DNA from: Vibrio ostreicida
Lineage (GTDB): Bacteria > Pseudomonadota > Gammaproteobacteria > Enterobacterales > Vibrionaceae
Length of the DNA: 64,000 nucleotides
Assembly: GCF_013074385.2 (NCBI RefSeq)
Contig: NZ_JABEYA020000016.1
Location: 62,001 to 126,000, forward strand
Direction of reading: 5' to 3'
Below the pieces are notes generated by a model that was not told the origin of the DNA, ran no database searches, and saw nothing but the letters and a program-made list of their open reading frames with translations. Both the position numbers and the translations under genes were made by a program. Shown here piece after piece: positions 1 through 8,608 of the stretch; positions within the stretch are counted from its first letter, which is position 1; each line of letters opens with the position of its first letter.

Positions 1-458
1 AACGATTTCTCTGCGATTTCTCGCGCATCCAATTCAGTATTCTCCAACAATGCCGTAGCGGATGCTTGAGCAAAATTCCCACCCGAACCAATAGCAATCA
101 GATCATTTTCTGGCTGAACAACATCACCGTTGCCCGTGATGATAAGTGAGGCCGTCTCATCAGCAACCGCAAGCAAAGCTTCAAGCTTACGTAGAGCTCG
201 ATCACTACGCCAGTCTTTGGCTAACTCAACCGCGGCTTTGGTCAAATGCCCTTGATGCATTTGCAGCTTACTTTCGAAACGTTCAAATAGAGTGAAGGCA
301 TCTGCTGTCCCTCCAGCAAATCCTGCTAACACTTTATTATTGTATAAACGGCGTACTTTCTTTGCATTGCCCTTCATCACGGTGTTACCCAGAGAGACTT
401 GCCCATCACCTGCGATAACGACTTTATTATTTCTACGAACGGATACGATTGTAGTCAC
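1..458 (-). CDS. hslV: ATP-dependent protease peptidase subunit HslV (3' end outside window)
   Basis: HslV is the proteolytic subunit of the cytoplasmic HslUV (ClpQY) protease, a proteasome-like double ring fed by the HslU ATPase. The reading frame begins V(M)-TTIVSVRR, so the catalytic N-terminal threonine is residue 2 after removal of the initiator. Clear family blocks follow, including [33 protein letters not shown] and [11 protein letters not shown]. About 152 of some 180 residues are present; the C-terminus runs off the left edge. The start is a GTG at 456-458 preceded by a GAGG ribosome site; no in-frame ATG lies close. It is the last visible gene of the priA-cytR-ftsN-hslV order known from enterics and vibrios, and hslU should follow outside the window. 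Confidence 0.96.
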   Translation of the reverse strand, partial: MTTIVSVRRNNKVVIAGDGQVSLGNTVMKGNAKKVRRLYNNKVLAGFAGGTADAFTLFERFESKLQMHQGHLTKAAVELAKDWRSDRALRKLEALLAVADETASLIITGNGDVVQPENDLIAIGSGGNFAQASATALLENTELDAREIAEKS

Positions 459-691
459 GAATCAGGCCTCATTATTAGCACTTTAATTTTTTAGTTAAAA
501 AGTATATGAGGTTCATTTGAGAAAAATTCAAGGGCATCGAAGAGGTACAAACAAATACGAAGAATAAACCTCTTAGTTCACCGATTAAAAGGCCGCCCAT
601 GTGGAATCGACTCAACGTTTCCCGCCAGAAGAAACTGACGTCACAAACACGGAAAAAAAAGCGAACAGTATCAGTCCGCTGTTTAACACCT

Positions 692-1234
692 TCACTGAGT
701 TTCCTTCCAGATAGCACAGGGTTCTATCTTAGCTCGCTGCAACTTGTGCTTATCACGTTCAGCGTCACGTTTAAATTTATAAGGCCCCAAGACAACACGA
801 TACCAACTGCTGCCTTCTTTTTTACGAACCTTACTATTGAGACCTTGAAACGCGATATCCAATTTACGTGCTTGCGCCTGAGCATCGCTTTTATACGCAC
901 CGCATTGCATCACGTAGGGTATCTCTGAGACCACTTGCTCCTTGGCGGTCACTTCGATTTCACGATTGGGCAGCGTATCGACATAATCCCACTTCTCTTC
1001 TGGTGGTGGAGGGATTTGTTTTTTAATTTTAGGTTTGGACTGTGTTTGTTGGACAGGCGGCTGCGCAGGTTGCGGATCATTGCTTAAATGATAAAGTCCG
1101 TAACCAAATACGCCAACCATGAACACCGCCAGTAAAGCACTGCGCCATGGTTTTTTTCTCGGAGCTGACTTTTTACGTGAGGTTTTTCGGGCACTGTTGC
1201 CACGCCCGCGTTTTACATAATCTCTATTGGCCAC
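692..1234 (-). CDS. ftsN: cell division protein FtsN (SPOR domain)
   Basis: FtsN is a late divisome protein that activates septal peptidoglycan synthesis and binds denuded septal glycan through its SPOR domain. The 180-residue product has a very basic cytoplasmic tail (residues 1-31, many R/K), one membrane segment at about 32-50, a proline/glutamine-rich periplasmic linker, and a C-terminal SPOR domain at about 103-178 (YVMQCGAYKS start, SSWYRVVLGPY near the end). It is much shorter than the 319-residue E. coli protein, mainly in the linker. It sits between cytR and hslV in the conserved order, which supports the assignment more than overall identity does. Confidence 0.93.
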   Translation of the reverse strand: MANRDYVKRGRGNSARKTSRKKSAPRKKPWRSALLAVFMVGVFGYGLYHLSNDPQPAQPPVQQTQSKPKIKKQIPPPPEEKWDYVDTLPNREIEVTAKEQVVSEIPYVMQCGAYKSDAQAQARKLDIAFQGLNSKVRKKEGSSWYRVVLGPYKFKRDAERDKHKLQRAKIEPCAIWKETQ

Positions 1235-1350
1235 TGTCGTACATCAACGTTTATTGTCTTGCCGCTATGGTAATGCAGAATGGCTTTCGTTTACAGAGCA
1301 TAAGTGGAAGCGACACATCAAAAAATCATCGCCTCCCATTAACGGGGAAA

Positions 1351-2358
1351 TTAGAGCGTTCTTGGTGGTGCTGCACTCGCTCTGCAAATAAACTTGGTTT
1401 CCAGCAAACGCGAACCAGCTCTAACATCATGCCCCCGCAACAAATCCAACATCATCAACATGGCCTGACGGCCAATTTCATAACGAGGTTGGGAAATTGT
1501 TGTCAATGGTGGATCACAGTACTGAGCAAACTGGATGTCATCAAAACCGACCACTGACAAATCATTAGGGACACGCAAACCAAGCTTTTTCGTCGCTTGA
1601 ATGGCACCGATCGCCATCGTATCGTTGTGGCAGAAAATGGCCGTTGGAGGCTCAGGCAGAGACAGCAGTTGTTGCACTGCTTTCGCCCCATCTTCAAAAG
1701 AGAAATTACCACAAACAGAATAATTGGGATTCATGGTGATCCCCGCTCGGCGAAGTGCTTGCTGGTAACCCTGCTGACGAAACTGGCATAGAGCCGCAGA
1801 GCTTGGTCCCGAAATTTGTGCAATTCTTTTATGACCTAATCCTGTCAAGTAATTGACCGCCTCAAACGCCGAAGTGAGATTATCAATGTGAACCGTAGGT
1901 AACTCTAGCTCTGGTGCAAACTCACAAGCCATCACCATAGGTGGTAGGTTCTTTTGCTCTGGTTTACTCACGTCAAAAGGGAGATCAGTCCCAAGTAACA
2001 GCATACCATCTGCCTGTTTGGTGAAAACCAAATTGACAAAAGAGCTCTCTCGTTTTTTCTGTTGCCCACTGTCACCCAACAATACGATATAGCCATGCTC
2101 CATCGCGGCATCTTCAATACCTCGGATAATCTCTGTGTAATAAGGATCACAAATATCCGGGATGATTGCTATGATGGTTTTCGACTCGTTTCGACGTAAG
2201 TTACGCGCGAGAGAATTAGGAGAATATCCCGCTTCTAATACCGCATCTTCAACCCGCTTCCTTGTGGCTGAAGACACTTTTTCGGGGTTCATCAACGCAC
2301 GTGAGACCGTCGCCGTTGATACACCTGCCAGTTGAGCAACATCCTTCATTGTCGCCAT
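1351..2358 (-). CDS. cytR: LacI-family transcriptional repressor CytR
   Basis: CytR is a cytidine-responsive repressor that acts with CRP on nucleoside uptake and catabolism genes. The 335-residue protein starts with a LacI-type helix-turn-helix (MKDVAQLAGVSTATVSRAL, about residues 4-22) and a hinge region (SPNSLARNLRRNES). A periplasmic-binding-protein-like sensor domain follows, with characteristic segments DGMLLLGTDLP, NDTMAIGA and DLSVVGFDD. E. coli CytR is 341 residues. The gene lies directly downstream of priA and upstream of ftsN, its usual place. Identification as CytR rather than another LacI member rests on this synteny together with the N-terminal sequence. Confidence 0.93.
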   Translation of the reverse strand: MATMKDVAQLAGVSTATVSRALMNPEKVSSATRKRVEDAVLEAGYSPNSLARNLRRNESKTIIAIIPDICDPYYTEIIRGIEDAAMEHGYIVLLGDSGQQKKRESSFVNLVFTKQADGMLLLGTDLPFDVSKPEQKNLPPMVMACEFAPELELPTVHIDNLTSAFEAVNYLTGLGHKRIAQISGPSSAALCQFRQQGYQQALRRAGITMNPNYSVCGNFSFEDGAKAVQQLLSLPEPPTAIFCHNDTMAIGAIQATKKLGLRVPNDLSVVGFDDIQFAQYCDPPLTTISQPRYEIGRQAMLMMLDLLRGHDVRAGSRLLETKFICRASAAPPRTL

Positions 2359-2602
2359 AGTTTAATTACCCTCTTGATTCCTAAACATAGTAGCGTTAAT
2401 GCCACTAAAACCTAACCAGATGAGTTGCCGCTCATTCTAATATTTATTGACGAAAGCAATCGTTAACTTACTCAATATCATTCAATTTGACTCTTTAACT
2501 AGCTATTATTTTATTCATTTCGAAACATAAAGTTACGGTGAGATTAACAAAAATCAGTCTATCAAAGAGATATGAATCACAATTAAATGAAAAAGGTGTA
2601 AT

Positions 2603-4804
2603 TTAGCTTAAGTCCTGAGGCTCGATATCTAAAGACCAGCGCACTTTCTTAGCACTGGGTAAAATCTGAATAGCGGGTTTAGCGCTGGCGAGCAACTGTT
2701 GCATTACAGAGCGAGATTGAGCTTGCAGCATTAACTGCCAACGATGTTTACCCGCTCTTTTGGGTAGCGGTGCTGGAGTGGGCCCCAGCACCTGACAATA
2801 ACCCTCAAACAAAGGATGGACCGCTAGGGTATGGCGAACCTGACGCAGGAACTCTTCGACATTTTGAGATTGATTTGCTTCAGCACGAAACAAGGTCAAA
2901 TACGTATAGGGTGGTAACATCGAGGATTTTCGCTCTTGCAACGCGGCCTCAGCAAAATAGCGATAACCTTTCTGAAGCAGCGTCTGTACCAAGGCATGTT
3001 CTGGATGATGAGTCTGTAAAATGACATCACCAGGTTTACTCGCCCGCCCAGCACGACCAGCCACTTGTATAAATAGTTGAGCTAAGCGTTCTGCAGCTCT
3101 GAAATCACTGCTGTACAATGAGCTATCAACATCTAGGAGCGCAACCAAGGTGACATCTGGAAAATGATGCCCTTTCGCCAGCATTTGTGTTCCAATCAAT
3201 ATTTGATACTGACCACTTCGAATCGCCCCTAATGCCGACTCCAAACTCCCTTTGCGGCGAGTACTGTCACGATCAAGACGAATCGTATTGTACTCAGGAA
3301 AAAGAGCCGATAGCTGGGTTTCGAGTTGTTCGGTGCCAACGCCCACAGTGACTAACTGAGAAGATCCGCAGCCTCTGCACTGATTAATGGTCGGTTGCTG
3401 AGAACCACAATGATGGCAACGAATTTCGTTGCTCTGTTGATGATAGGTATAATAGGCGTCACAACGTTCACATTCTGCTATCCAGCCGCAATCATGACAC
3501 ATCAAGGCTGGGGAATAACCGCGTCGATTGAGAAAAAGCATCACCTGATTGCCTGCCGTTAGGTGCTGGCGCATCTCAGCGATCAATGCGGCTGATAACC
3601 CACTTTCCAGATACTTCCCTTTGACATCCAAAACCTTATTGGTGGTAGGGACCGCATTGCCCGCTCGCAATGACAGCAGTAAATGGTGGTATTTTCCTGT
3701 CAATGCGTTATGCAAGGTTTCCAATGCCGGCGTGGCCGATCCCAGCACGATCGCGATGTTCTCTTTATTCGCTCTCATCACCGCAACATCACGAGCATGG
3801 TAGCGCAAGCTATCTTGCTGTTTATACGAAACATCATGCTCTTCATCAACGATGATAATACCAAGGTGAGAAAACGGTGTAAGGAGGGCTGAACGTGTTC
3901 CTATTACAATCCCAGCGGCATTATCTCGTGCACTCAGCCAAGCATTTAGTCTTTCTGTATCATTTAACCCTGAGTGGATAACTTCAACAGGGACATTAAA
4001 GCGTTTTCTAAAACGGTTAATGGTTTGCGGCGTTAGGCCTATCTCTGGTACTAATACCAACGCTTGTTTACCTTGCTCAAGTACAGGCTTTATCAGATTC
4101 AAGTAGACTTCGGTTTTACCCGAGCCTGTTACGCCTTCAAGTAGATAGCAACCAAACCCTGAATGGCTGTTCACCGTTGCGATAGCAATCGCTTGTTCTG
4201 AGTTAAGTTTGGGTTTGTCGACTTCGGCTTCCACATCCTGAGACCAATCGCAAATATCCGGTTTCCTTTCAACAGATTCCACCCAACCTTTTTCGGACAA
4301 GGCCTTGAGAACGGACACGGAGATACCCTCATCAACAAAGCGTTGGTGCGATAAAGCTCCCTGTTCAAGCATCTGCATTACTTTGGCTTGCTTGACCGCT
4401 CGGCCAAAGTTTCTCATCAGTTGATCGCGCCCTAAAAAGGTCAACTGCCATTCAAGCAGAGTCGAAAAGTCCGCCCTTTTTCCTTTTCGCAATGGACCCG
4501 GCATCGCATTAATCAGCGTCTCCCCAAAAGGGTGATGGTAATATTGACTACACCACTGCAAAAGTGCGTACAGCGGGGCTGGCCATAAAGGCTTAGAATC
4601 CAATACCTGTTTGATTGATTTCAGTTTCTCCAAGCTGAATTCTGAGTCATTCACCAAAGCCGTCACGACACCAATTAATGTTTGCTGACCAAACGGCACA
4701 GACACACGCCCTCCAATAATAGGAAACACGTTATCCGGGATCCGATAATCAAATTGTTTGTCTAAAGGGACGGGTAACGCTACTCGGGCAATCGTTGGTC
4801 GCAT
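2603..4804 (-). CDS. priA: primosomal protein N' (replication restart helicase PriA)
   Basis: PriA recognises stalled forks and D-loops, remodels them as a 3'-5' helicase and reloads the replisome. At 733 residues it matches the usual length (732 in E. coli). Seen in order: an N-terminal DNA-binding domain (ARVALPVPLDKQFDYRIP), a Walker A loop GVTGSGKTEVY near residue 225, the DEEH box in IIVDEEHDVSYKQQ, a zinc-binding insertion with paired cysteines (CHDCGWIAECERC, CHHCG, CRGCG), and a helicase motif ending QVAGRAGR. It is the first gene of the minus-strand priA-cytR-ftsN-hslV group and is divergent from rpmE. Confidence 0.97.
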   Translation of the reverse strand: MRPTIARVALPVPLDKQFDYRIPDNVFPIIGGRVSVPFGQQTLIGVVTALVNDSEFSLEKLKSIKQVLDSKPLWPAPLYALLQWCSQYYHHPFGETLINAMPGPLRKGKRADFSTLLEWQLTFLGRDQLMRNFGRAVKQAKVMQMLEQGALSHQRFVDEGISVSVLKALSEKGWVESVERKPDICDWSQDVEAEVDKPKLNSEQAIAIATVNSHSGFGCYLLEGVTGSGKTEVYLNLIKPVLEQGKQALVLVPEIGLTPQTINRFRKRFNVPVEVIHSGLNDTERLNAWLSARDNAAGIVIGTRSALLTPFSHLGIIIVDEEHDVSYKQQDSLRYHARDVAVMRANKENIAIVLGSATPALETLHNALTGKYHHLLLSLRAGNAVPTTNKVLDVKGKYLESGLSAALIAEMRQHLTAGNQVMLFLNRRGYSPALMCHDCGWIAECERCDAYYTYHQQSNEIRCHHCGSQQPTINQCRGCGSSQLVTVGVGTEQLETQLSALFPEYNTIRLDRDSTRRKGSLESALGAIRSGQYQILIGTQMLAKGHHFPDVTLVALLDVDSSLYSSDFRAAERLAQLFIQVAGRAGRASKPGDVILQTHHPEHALVQTLLQKGYRYFAEAALQERKSSMLPPYTYLTLFRAEANQSQNVEEFLRQVRHTLAVHPLFEGYCQVLGPTPAPLPKRAGKHRWQLMLQAQSRSVMQQLLASAKPAIQILPSAKKVRWSLDIEPQDLS

Positions 4805-5095
4805 ATAGGCTTAAGATAAAAGAAAAAAGAACCTCACCAGTCTAAGGGAAAATGAAGGGGTGCGAAAGAGAAGCCTAACGGTCGATAAAACTCTTCCATA
4901 AAATTTCAAGGCTAAAAAAGTAGCAACTTTTTCTGTAAATGAGTTGATCACAGGGTGGGTATTCATTACTATATCGCGCCTCAGTGGTATGGCTTGTTTT
5001 TGAACAGCGGTATCACAAGGTAACATTTTATTAACTTACGTGTGGTGTTCGGCATAGCATCGGATAGCGACACGGCCTATTTTAGAGGTTCTCCC

Positions 5096-5314
5096 ATGAA
5101 AGCTGGTATCCACCCAGAATACAAAGCCGTTAATGCAACTTGTTCTTGCGGCAACTCATTTGAATTCAACTCAACGTTGACTAAAGAGTCTATCCACCTA
5201 GACGTATGTGACAAATGCCACCCGTTCTACACAGGTAAGCAACGTATCGTTGATACAGGTGGCCGTGTTGATCGCTTCAACAAGCGTTTTGGTGCACTAT
5301 CTTCTAAGAAGTAA
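5096..5314 (+). CDS. rpmE: 50S ribosomal protein L31 (zinc-binding form)
   Basis: L31 bridges the ribosomal subunits. The 72-residue protein begins [12 protein letters not shown] and carries the four zinc ligands of the C+ type: C16 and C18 (CSC) and C37/C40 (CDKC). It is therefore the zinc-containing form rather than the zinc-independent paralogue. The ATG at 5096 was chosen over an upstream in-frame start because it gives the conserved N-terminus and has an AGAGG ribosome site just before it. It is divergent from priA, as in related genomes, and is followed by a strong terminator. Confidence 0.97.
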   Translation: MKAGIHPEYKAVNATCSCGNSFEFNSTLTKESIHLDVCDKCHPFYTGKQRIVDTGGRVDRFNKRFGALSSKK

Positions 5315-5333
5315 TGACTTTCTAGAAGCTGTG

Positions 5334-5360
5334 AAAAAGGACGCTAACGCGTCCTTTTTT
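5334..5360 (+). terminator. Rho-independent terminator of rpmE
   Basis: A GGACGC/GCGTCC stem flanked by A5 and T6 runs, with a TAAC loop, lies 20 bases after the rpmE stop. This is a classical intrinsic terminator. The A run on the other side could also help stop minus-strand transcripts. Confidence 0.92.
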
Positions 5361-5537
5361 ATTGGCCGATTTTCGTCACCACCAATTAAGATATCCATGC
5401 CCTTCCAAGCTGGTCTTATCTCATACCTATTGACACATTTTATCGTTTTTGCTCGTATTCTGACCTAGGCAGCATGGCTGAGTTACACTAGAATGGTTGC
5501 CCCCTGTTCTAATTATTATTAACGAGTACCTACACCT

Positions 5538-6815
5538 ATGTCCGATGACAATCGCCAAGAGCTTTCCCGTGAAGAGCAATTCCGTCAACAAGCACTTGAT
5601 TACCATGCATACCCTACCCCTGGTAAAATTGCTGTTGCCCTAACCACTCCCGCAGAAACAGCAAAAGATCTCGCATTAGCTTACAGCCCAGGTGTTGCAG
5701 AGCCTGTTCGTGAAATCGCTCAAAATGCGGATAACGCCTACAAGTATACCGCAAAGGGCAATATGGTTGCCGTCATATCGAACGGTACGGCGATTCTTGG
5801 CTTAGGTAATCTAGGCCCTCTCGCTTCTAAACCTGTTATGGAAGGAAAATCTCTTCTCTTTAAACGTTTTGCAGGCCTAGATTCGATTGATATTGAAGTA
5901 AAACATCGCACAATTGAAGAATTTGTTGATACGGTTGCCAATATTGCGGACACATTCGGCGGTATCAACTTAGAAGATATTAAAGCACCGGACTGCTTTG
6001 AAATTGAAAAACAGCTTATTGAGCGTTGTGACGTTCCAGTATTTCATGATGACCAGCATGGCACAGCCATTGTTACGGCCGCAGGTATGCTCAATGCAAT
6101 CGAGCTCCAAGGAAAGAAACTCGAAGAAGCCACTATTGTTTGTCTTGGAGCTGGAGCGGCCGCGGTCGCCTGTATGGAATTGCTGATTAAGTGCGGTGCC
6201 ATGAGAGAGAAAATCTATATGCTCGACCGTAAGGGCGTGATTCATACTCGTCGCGACGATCTGAACGAATATAAGCAGCTTTTTGCCAATAATACCGACA
6301 AGCGCACTTTGGAAGATGTCATTGAGGGTGCAGATCTGTTCCTCGGTGTCTCTGGTCCAAACTTGCTCGCCCCAGAGTCCCTGAAGCTCATGGCGGATAA
6401 GCCAGTCGTATTTGCGTGCTCAAACCCTGACCCAGAAATTAAGCCGGAGCTTGCTCATGAAGTTCGCAGTGACCTCATCATGGGCACAGGTCGCAGCGAT
6501 TATCCGAACCAAGTCAACAATGTATTATGTTTCCCGTTCATTTTCCGGGGAGCTCTGGATGTACGTGCTAGCGAAATCAATGATGAAATGAAACTCGCCG
6601 CCGTTGATGCCATTCGAGGTTTGGCTAAAGAAGACGTCCCCGCCGATGTCCTGAAAGCCGCTGGCGTCGATAAGCTAACATTTGGGCCCGATTACATTAT
6701 TCCAAAACCGATGGATTCTCGTTTACTCCCACGAGTTGCAAAAGCGGTTGCGCAGGCCGCCGTCGATTCAGGCGTGGCACGGATTGACATGCCGGACAAC
6801 TATATGGACGCTTAA
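5538..6815 (+). CDS. malic enzyme (oxaloacetate-decarboxylating malate dehydrogenase)
   Basis: It converts malate to pyruvate and CO2 with reduction of NAD(P). The 425-residue protein has the malic enzyme N-terminal domain (LAYSPGVAEPV, GNMVAVISNGTAILGLGNLGP, IKAPDCFEIE, VPVFHDDQHGTA) and a C-terminal NAD(P)-binding domain (IVCLGAGAAAVACMELL). It resembles the malic-enzyme part of MaeB but lacks the phosphotransacetylase-like C-terminal extension of the 759-residue E. coli MaeB. Cofactor preference cannot be read with confidence. A bidirectional terminator follows. Confidence 0.93.
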   Translation: MSDDNRQELSREEQFRQQALDYHAYPTPGKIAVALTTPAETAKDLALAYSPGVAEPVREIAQNADNAYKYTAKGNMVAVISNGTAILGLGNLGPLASKPVMEGKSLLFKRFAGLDSIDIEVKHRTIEEFVDTVANIADTFGGINLEDIKAPDCFEIEKQLIERCDVPVFHDDQHGTAIVTAAGMLNAIELQGKKLEEATIVCLGAGAAAVACMELLIKCGAMREKIYMLDRKGVIHTRRDDLNEYKQLFANNTDKRTLEDVIEGADLFLGVSGPNLLAPESLKLMADKPVVFACSNPDPEIKPELAHEVRSDLIMGTGRSDYPNQVNNVLCFPFIFRGALDVRASEINDEMKLAAVDAIRGLAKEDVPADVLKAAGVDKLTFGPDYIIPKPMDSRLLPRVAKAVAQAAVDSGVARIDMPDNYMDA

Positions 6816-6830
6816 CGCCCAACCTTTAAT

Positions 6831-6861
6831 AAAAAGCCGCTGACATCGTCAGCGGCTTTTT
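6831..6861. terminator. bidirectional terminator between malic enzyme and metJ
   Basis: A perfect 14-bp inverted repeat (AAAAAGCCGCTGAC, loop ATC, then its complement) ends in T5 on the plus strand and, by symmetry, on the minus strand. It lies between two convergent genes and can serve both. Confidence 0.93.
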
Positions 6862-6900
6862 ATGCTTTTAAAGAAAAATCGGTTCACCTGCGGGGGAACC

Positions 6901-7218
6901 CTATTCATCATACGCCTCAAACTCAATACCCATCTCAGTCATCAGCTTTTTGACTTCCGTCGGAATATCGTCTGGACGATCTTTACGTAAATCTTCATCC
7001 GTTGGTAAAGGCTGCCCAGTATAAGCATGCAAAAATGCTTCACAAAGCAATTCGCTATTCGTTGCGTGGCGCAGGTTATTGATCTGACGACGGGTACGCT
7101 CATCCGTCAAAACCTTTAATACTTTCAGTGGAATAGAAACGGTAATCTTCTTTACTTGCTCACTCTTCTTCCCATGCTCAGCGTACGGGCTAATGTATTC
7201 GCCGTTCCAATCTGCCAT
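6901..7218 (-). CDS. metJ: methionine repressor MetJ
   Basis: MetJ is a ribbon-helix-helix repressor of methionine biosynthesis that uses S-adenosylmethionine as co-repressor. The product is 105 residues, the same length as E. coli MetJ, and begins [21 protein letters not shown]. The DNA-contacting beta strand is in the segment [15 protein letters not shown], followed by the helices containing [22 protein letters not shown]. It is divergent from metB, with four tandem met boxes between them, so it is predicted to repress both itself and metBL. Confidence 0.97.
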   Translation of the reverse strand: MADWNGEYISPYAEHGKKSEQVKKITVSIPLKVLKVLTDERTRRQINNLRHATNSELLCEAFLHAYTGQPLPTDEDLRKDRPDDIPTEVKKLMTEMGIEFEAYDE

Positions 7219-7290
7219 TGCGCACCTTTATCATTTATTGTGTTTAAAGTTCGGAAACGTAATTTTAGCGGCATTTATGGCCACAAGCAA

Positions 7291-7322
7291 AGACATATAG
7301 ACATCCAGAAGTATTGACGTCT
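7291..7322. promoter_or_regulatory. MetJ operator (four tandem met boxes)
   Basis: Four consecutive 8-base units, AGACATAT, AGACATCC, AGAAGTAT and TGACGTCT, match the met box consensus AGACGTCT to varying degrees. They lie in the metJ-metB divergent intergenic region, where MetJ dimers would bind cooperatively. The last unit is closest to the consensus. Confidence 0.88.
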
Positions 7323-7438
7323 TAAAAAATGAGAAGTAAAGTGAAGCTATCTGGGGTTGGGATAATCGCTATCCAATGCAGACCAACATGGTTTAGTGTT
7401 ATTTCGACCAACTCACCACAGTTCGAAAGGAAACATTT

Positions 7439-8608
7439 ATGAGCGCCCGCAAGTCAGCGACAATCGCGGTACGTACTGGTATCGAGTCAGACACTCAACA
7501 CCATGCCGTTGTACCCCCTATCTATCTCTCGACTAACTATAGTTTTCCTGCCTTTGGTGAAGTACCGCAATATGACTATACCCGTTCAGGTAACCCTAAC
7601 CGTGGTTTACTAGAAAAAACGCTGTATGGGCTTGAGAAGGGCCAAGGCGCGGTGGTAACCAATTGCGGCACATCCGCGTTAAATCTTTGGGTTTCGGCAT
7701 TTTTGGGGCCCGATGACCTCATCGTTGCTCCGCATGATTGCTACGGTGGTACCTTTCGATTATTTAACACCCGAGCTCAGAAAGGTGACTTTCGAGTATT
7801 ATTTATCGACCAATCTGATGATGATGCCTTAACACAAGCTTTGGCTCAAAAGCCAAAGTTAATGTTGTTGGAGACACCGTCAAACCCGCTTGTCCGAGTG
7901 GTCGACATCGCTGACCTTTGCAAGAGAGCTCATCAGGTAGGTGCGCTTGTCGCTGTCGACAATACTTTTTTGACACCCGTATTCCAGCAACCACTCGAGC
8001 TCGGCGCCGATTTTGTTGTTCATTCGACCACCAAATACCTCAATGGGCACTCTGATGTTATCGGTGGTGTTGTTATCTCCAAAACCCAGCAGCACGCCGA
8101 CGATCTCGCTTGGTGGGGAAACTGTATAGGCGCGACAGGGACGCCTTTTGATAACTACATGACTTTGCGTGGTATTCGAACGTTGGGAGCAAGGATGAAA
8201 ATCCACGAAGAAAGCGCCAAGCAAATACTCACTTTTCTTCAAGCCCAATCATTGGTAGAAAAGATATATCATCCTAGTCTACCGCAACATCCGGGGCATA
8301 ACATCGCCAAGAAACAGCAGTCTGGTTTTGGTGCTATGCTGAGTTTCGAGTTCGCTGGCAGCGCAGAGACATTGGAATATTTCGTGAATCAACTGGAACT
8401 GTTTTCCCTAGCGGAATCCTTGGGAGGCGTAGAGAGTCTCATCTGCCACCCAGCGTCCATGACACATAGAGCGATGGGCGAAAGCGCTCTGGCTGACGCT
8501 GGGGTTTCCCAAAAACTTCTTCGCCTATCTGTCGGATTGGAGGATGTGGAAGACTTAATTTCAGATCTGGAACAAGCTTTTCAAAACACGGAGAAAGCGT
8601 TTGTATGA
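7439..8608 (+). CDS. metB: cystathionine gamma-synthase MetB
   Basis: It joins O-succinylhomoserine and cysteine to make cystathionine in methionine synthesis, using PLP. The 389-residue protein is a Cys/Met-metabolism PLP enzyme: YDYTRSGNPNRGLLEKTL, the substrate-site GGTFRLF, LLETPSNPLVRVVDI, and the Schiff-base lysine in VVHSTTKYLNGHSDVIGG near residue 200. A GAAAGGA ribosome site precedes the ATG. Its stop overlaps the start of metL by four bases, indicating translational coupling. The met boxes upstream imply MetJ control. Confidence 0.95.
   Translation: MSARKSATIAVRTGIESDTQHHAVVPPIYLSTNYSFPAFGEVPQYDYTRSGNPNRGLLEKTLYGLEKGQGAVVTNCGTSALNLWVSAFLGPDDLIVAPHDCYGGTFRLFNTRAQKGDFRVLFIDQSDDDALTQALAQKPKLMLLETPSNPLVRVVDIADLCKRAHQVGALVAVDNTFLTPVFQQPLELGADFVVHSTTKYLNGHSDVIGGVVISKTQQHADDLAWWGNCIGATGTPFDNYMTLRGIRTLGARMKIHEESAKQILTFLQAQSLVEKIYHPSLPQHPGHNIAKKQQSGFGAMLSFEFAGSAETLEYFVNQLELFSLAESLGGVESLICHPASMTHRAMGESALADAGVSQKLLRLSVGLEDVEDLISDLEQAFQNTEKAFV

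Noticed and set aside
475..717. 80-residue minus-strand frame between hslV and ftsN
   Set aside because: It overlaps the 3' end of ftsN in another frame and encodes nothing like a known protein.
4811..5026. 71-residue minus-strand frame upstream of priA
   Set aside because: It lies in the rpmE/priA promoter region, has no ribosome site and no family-like sequence.
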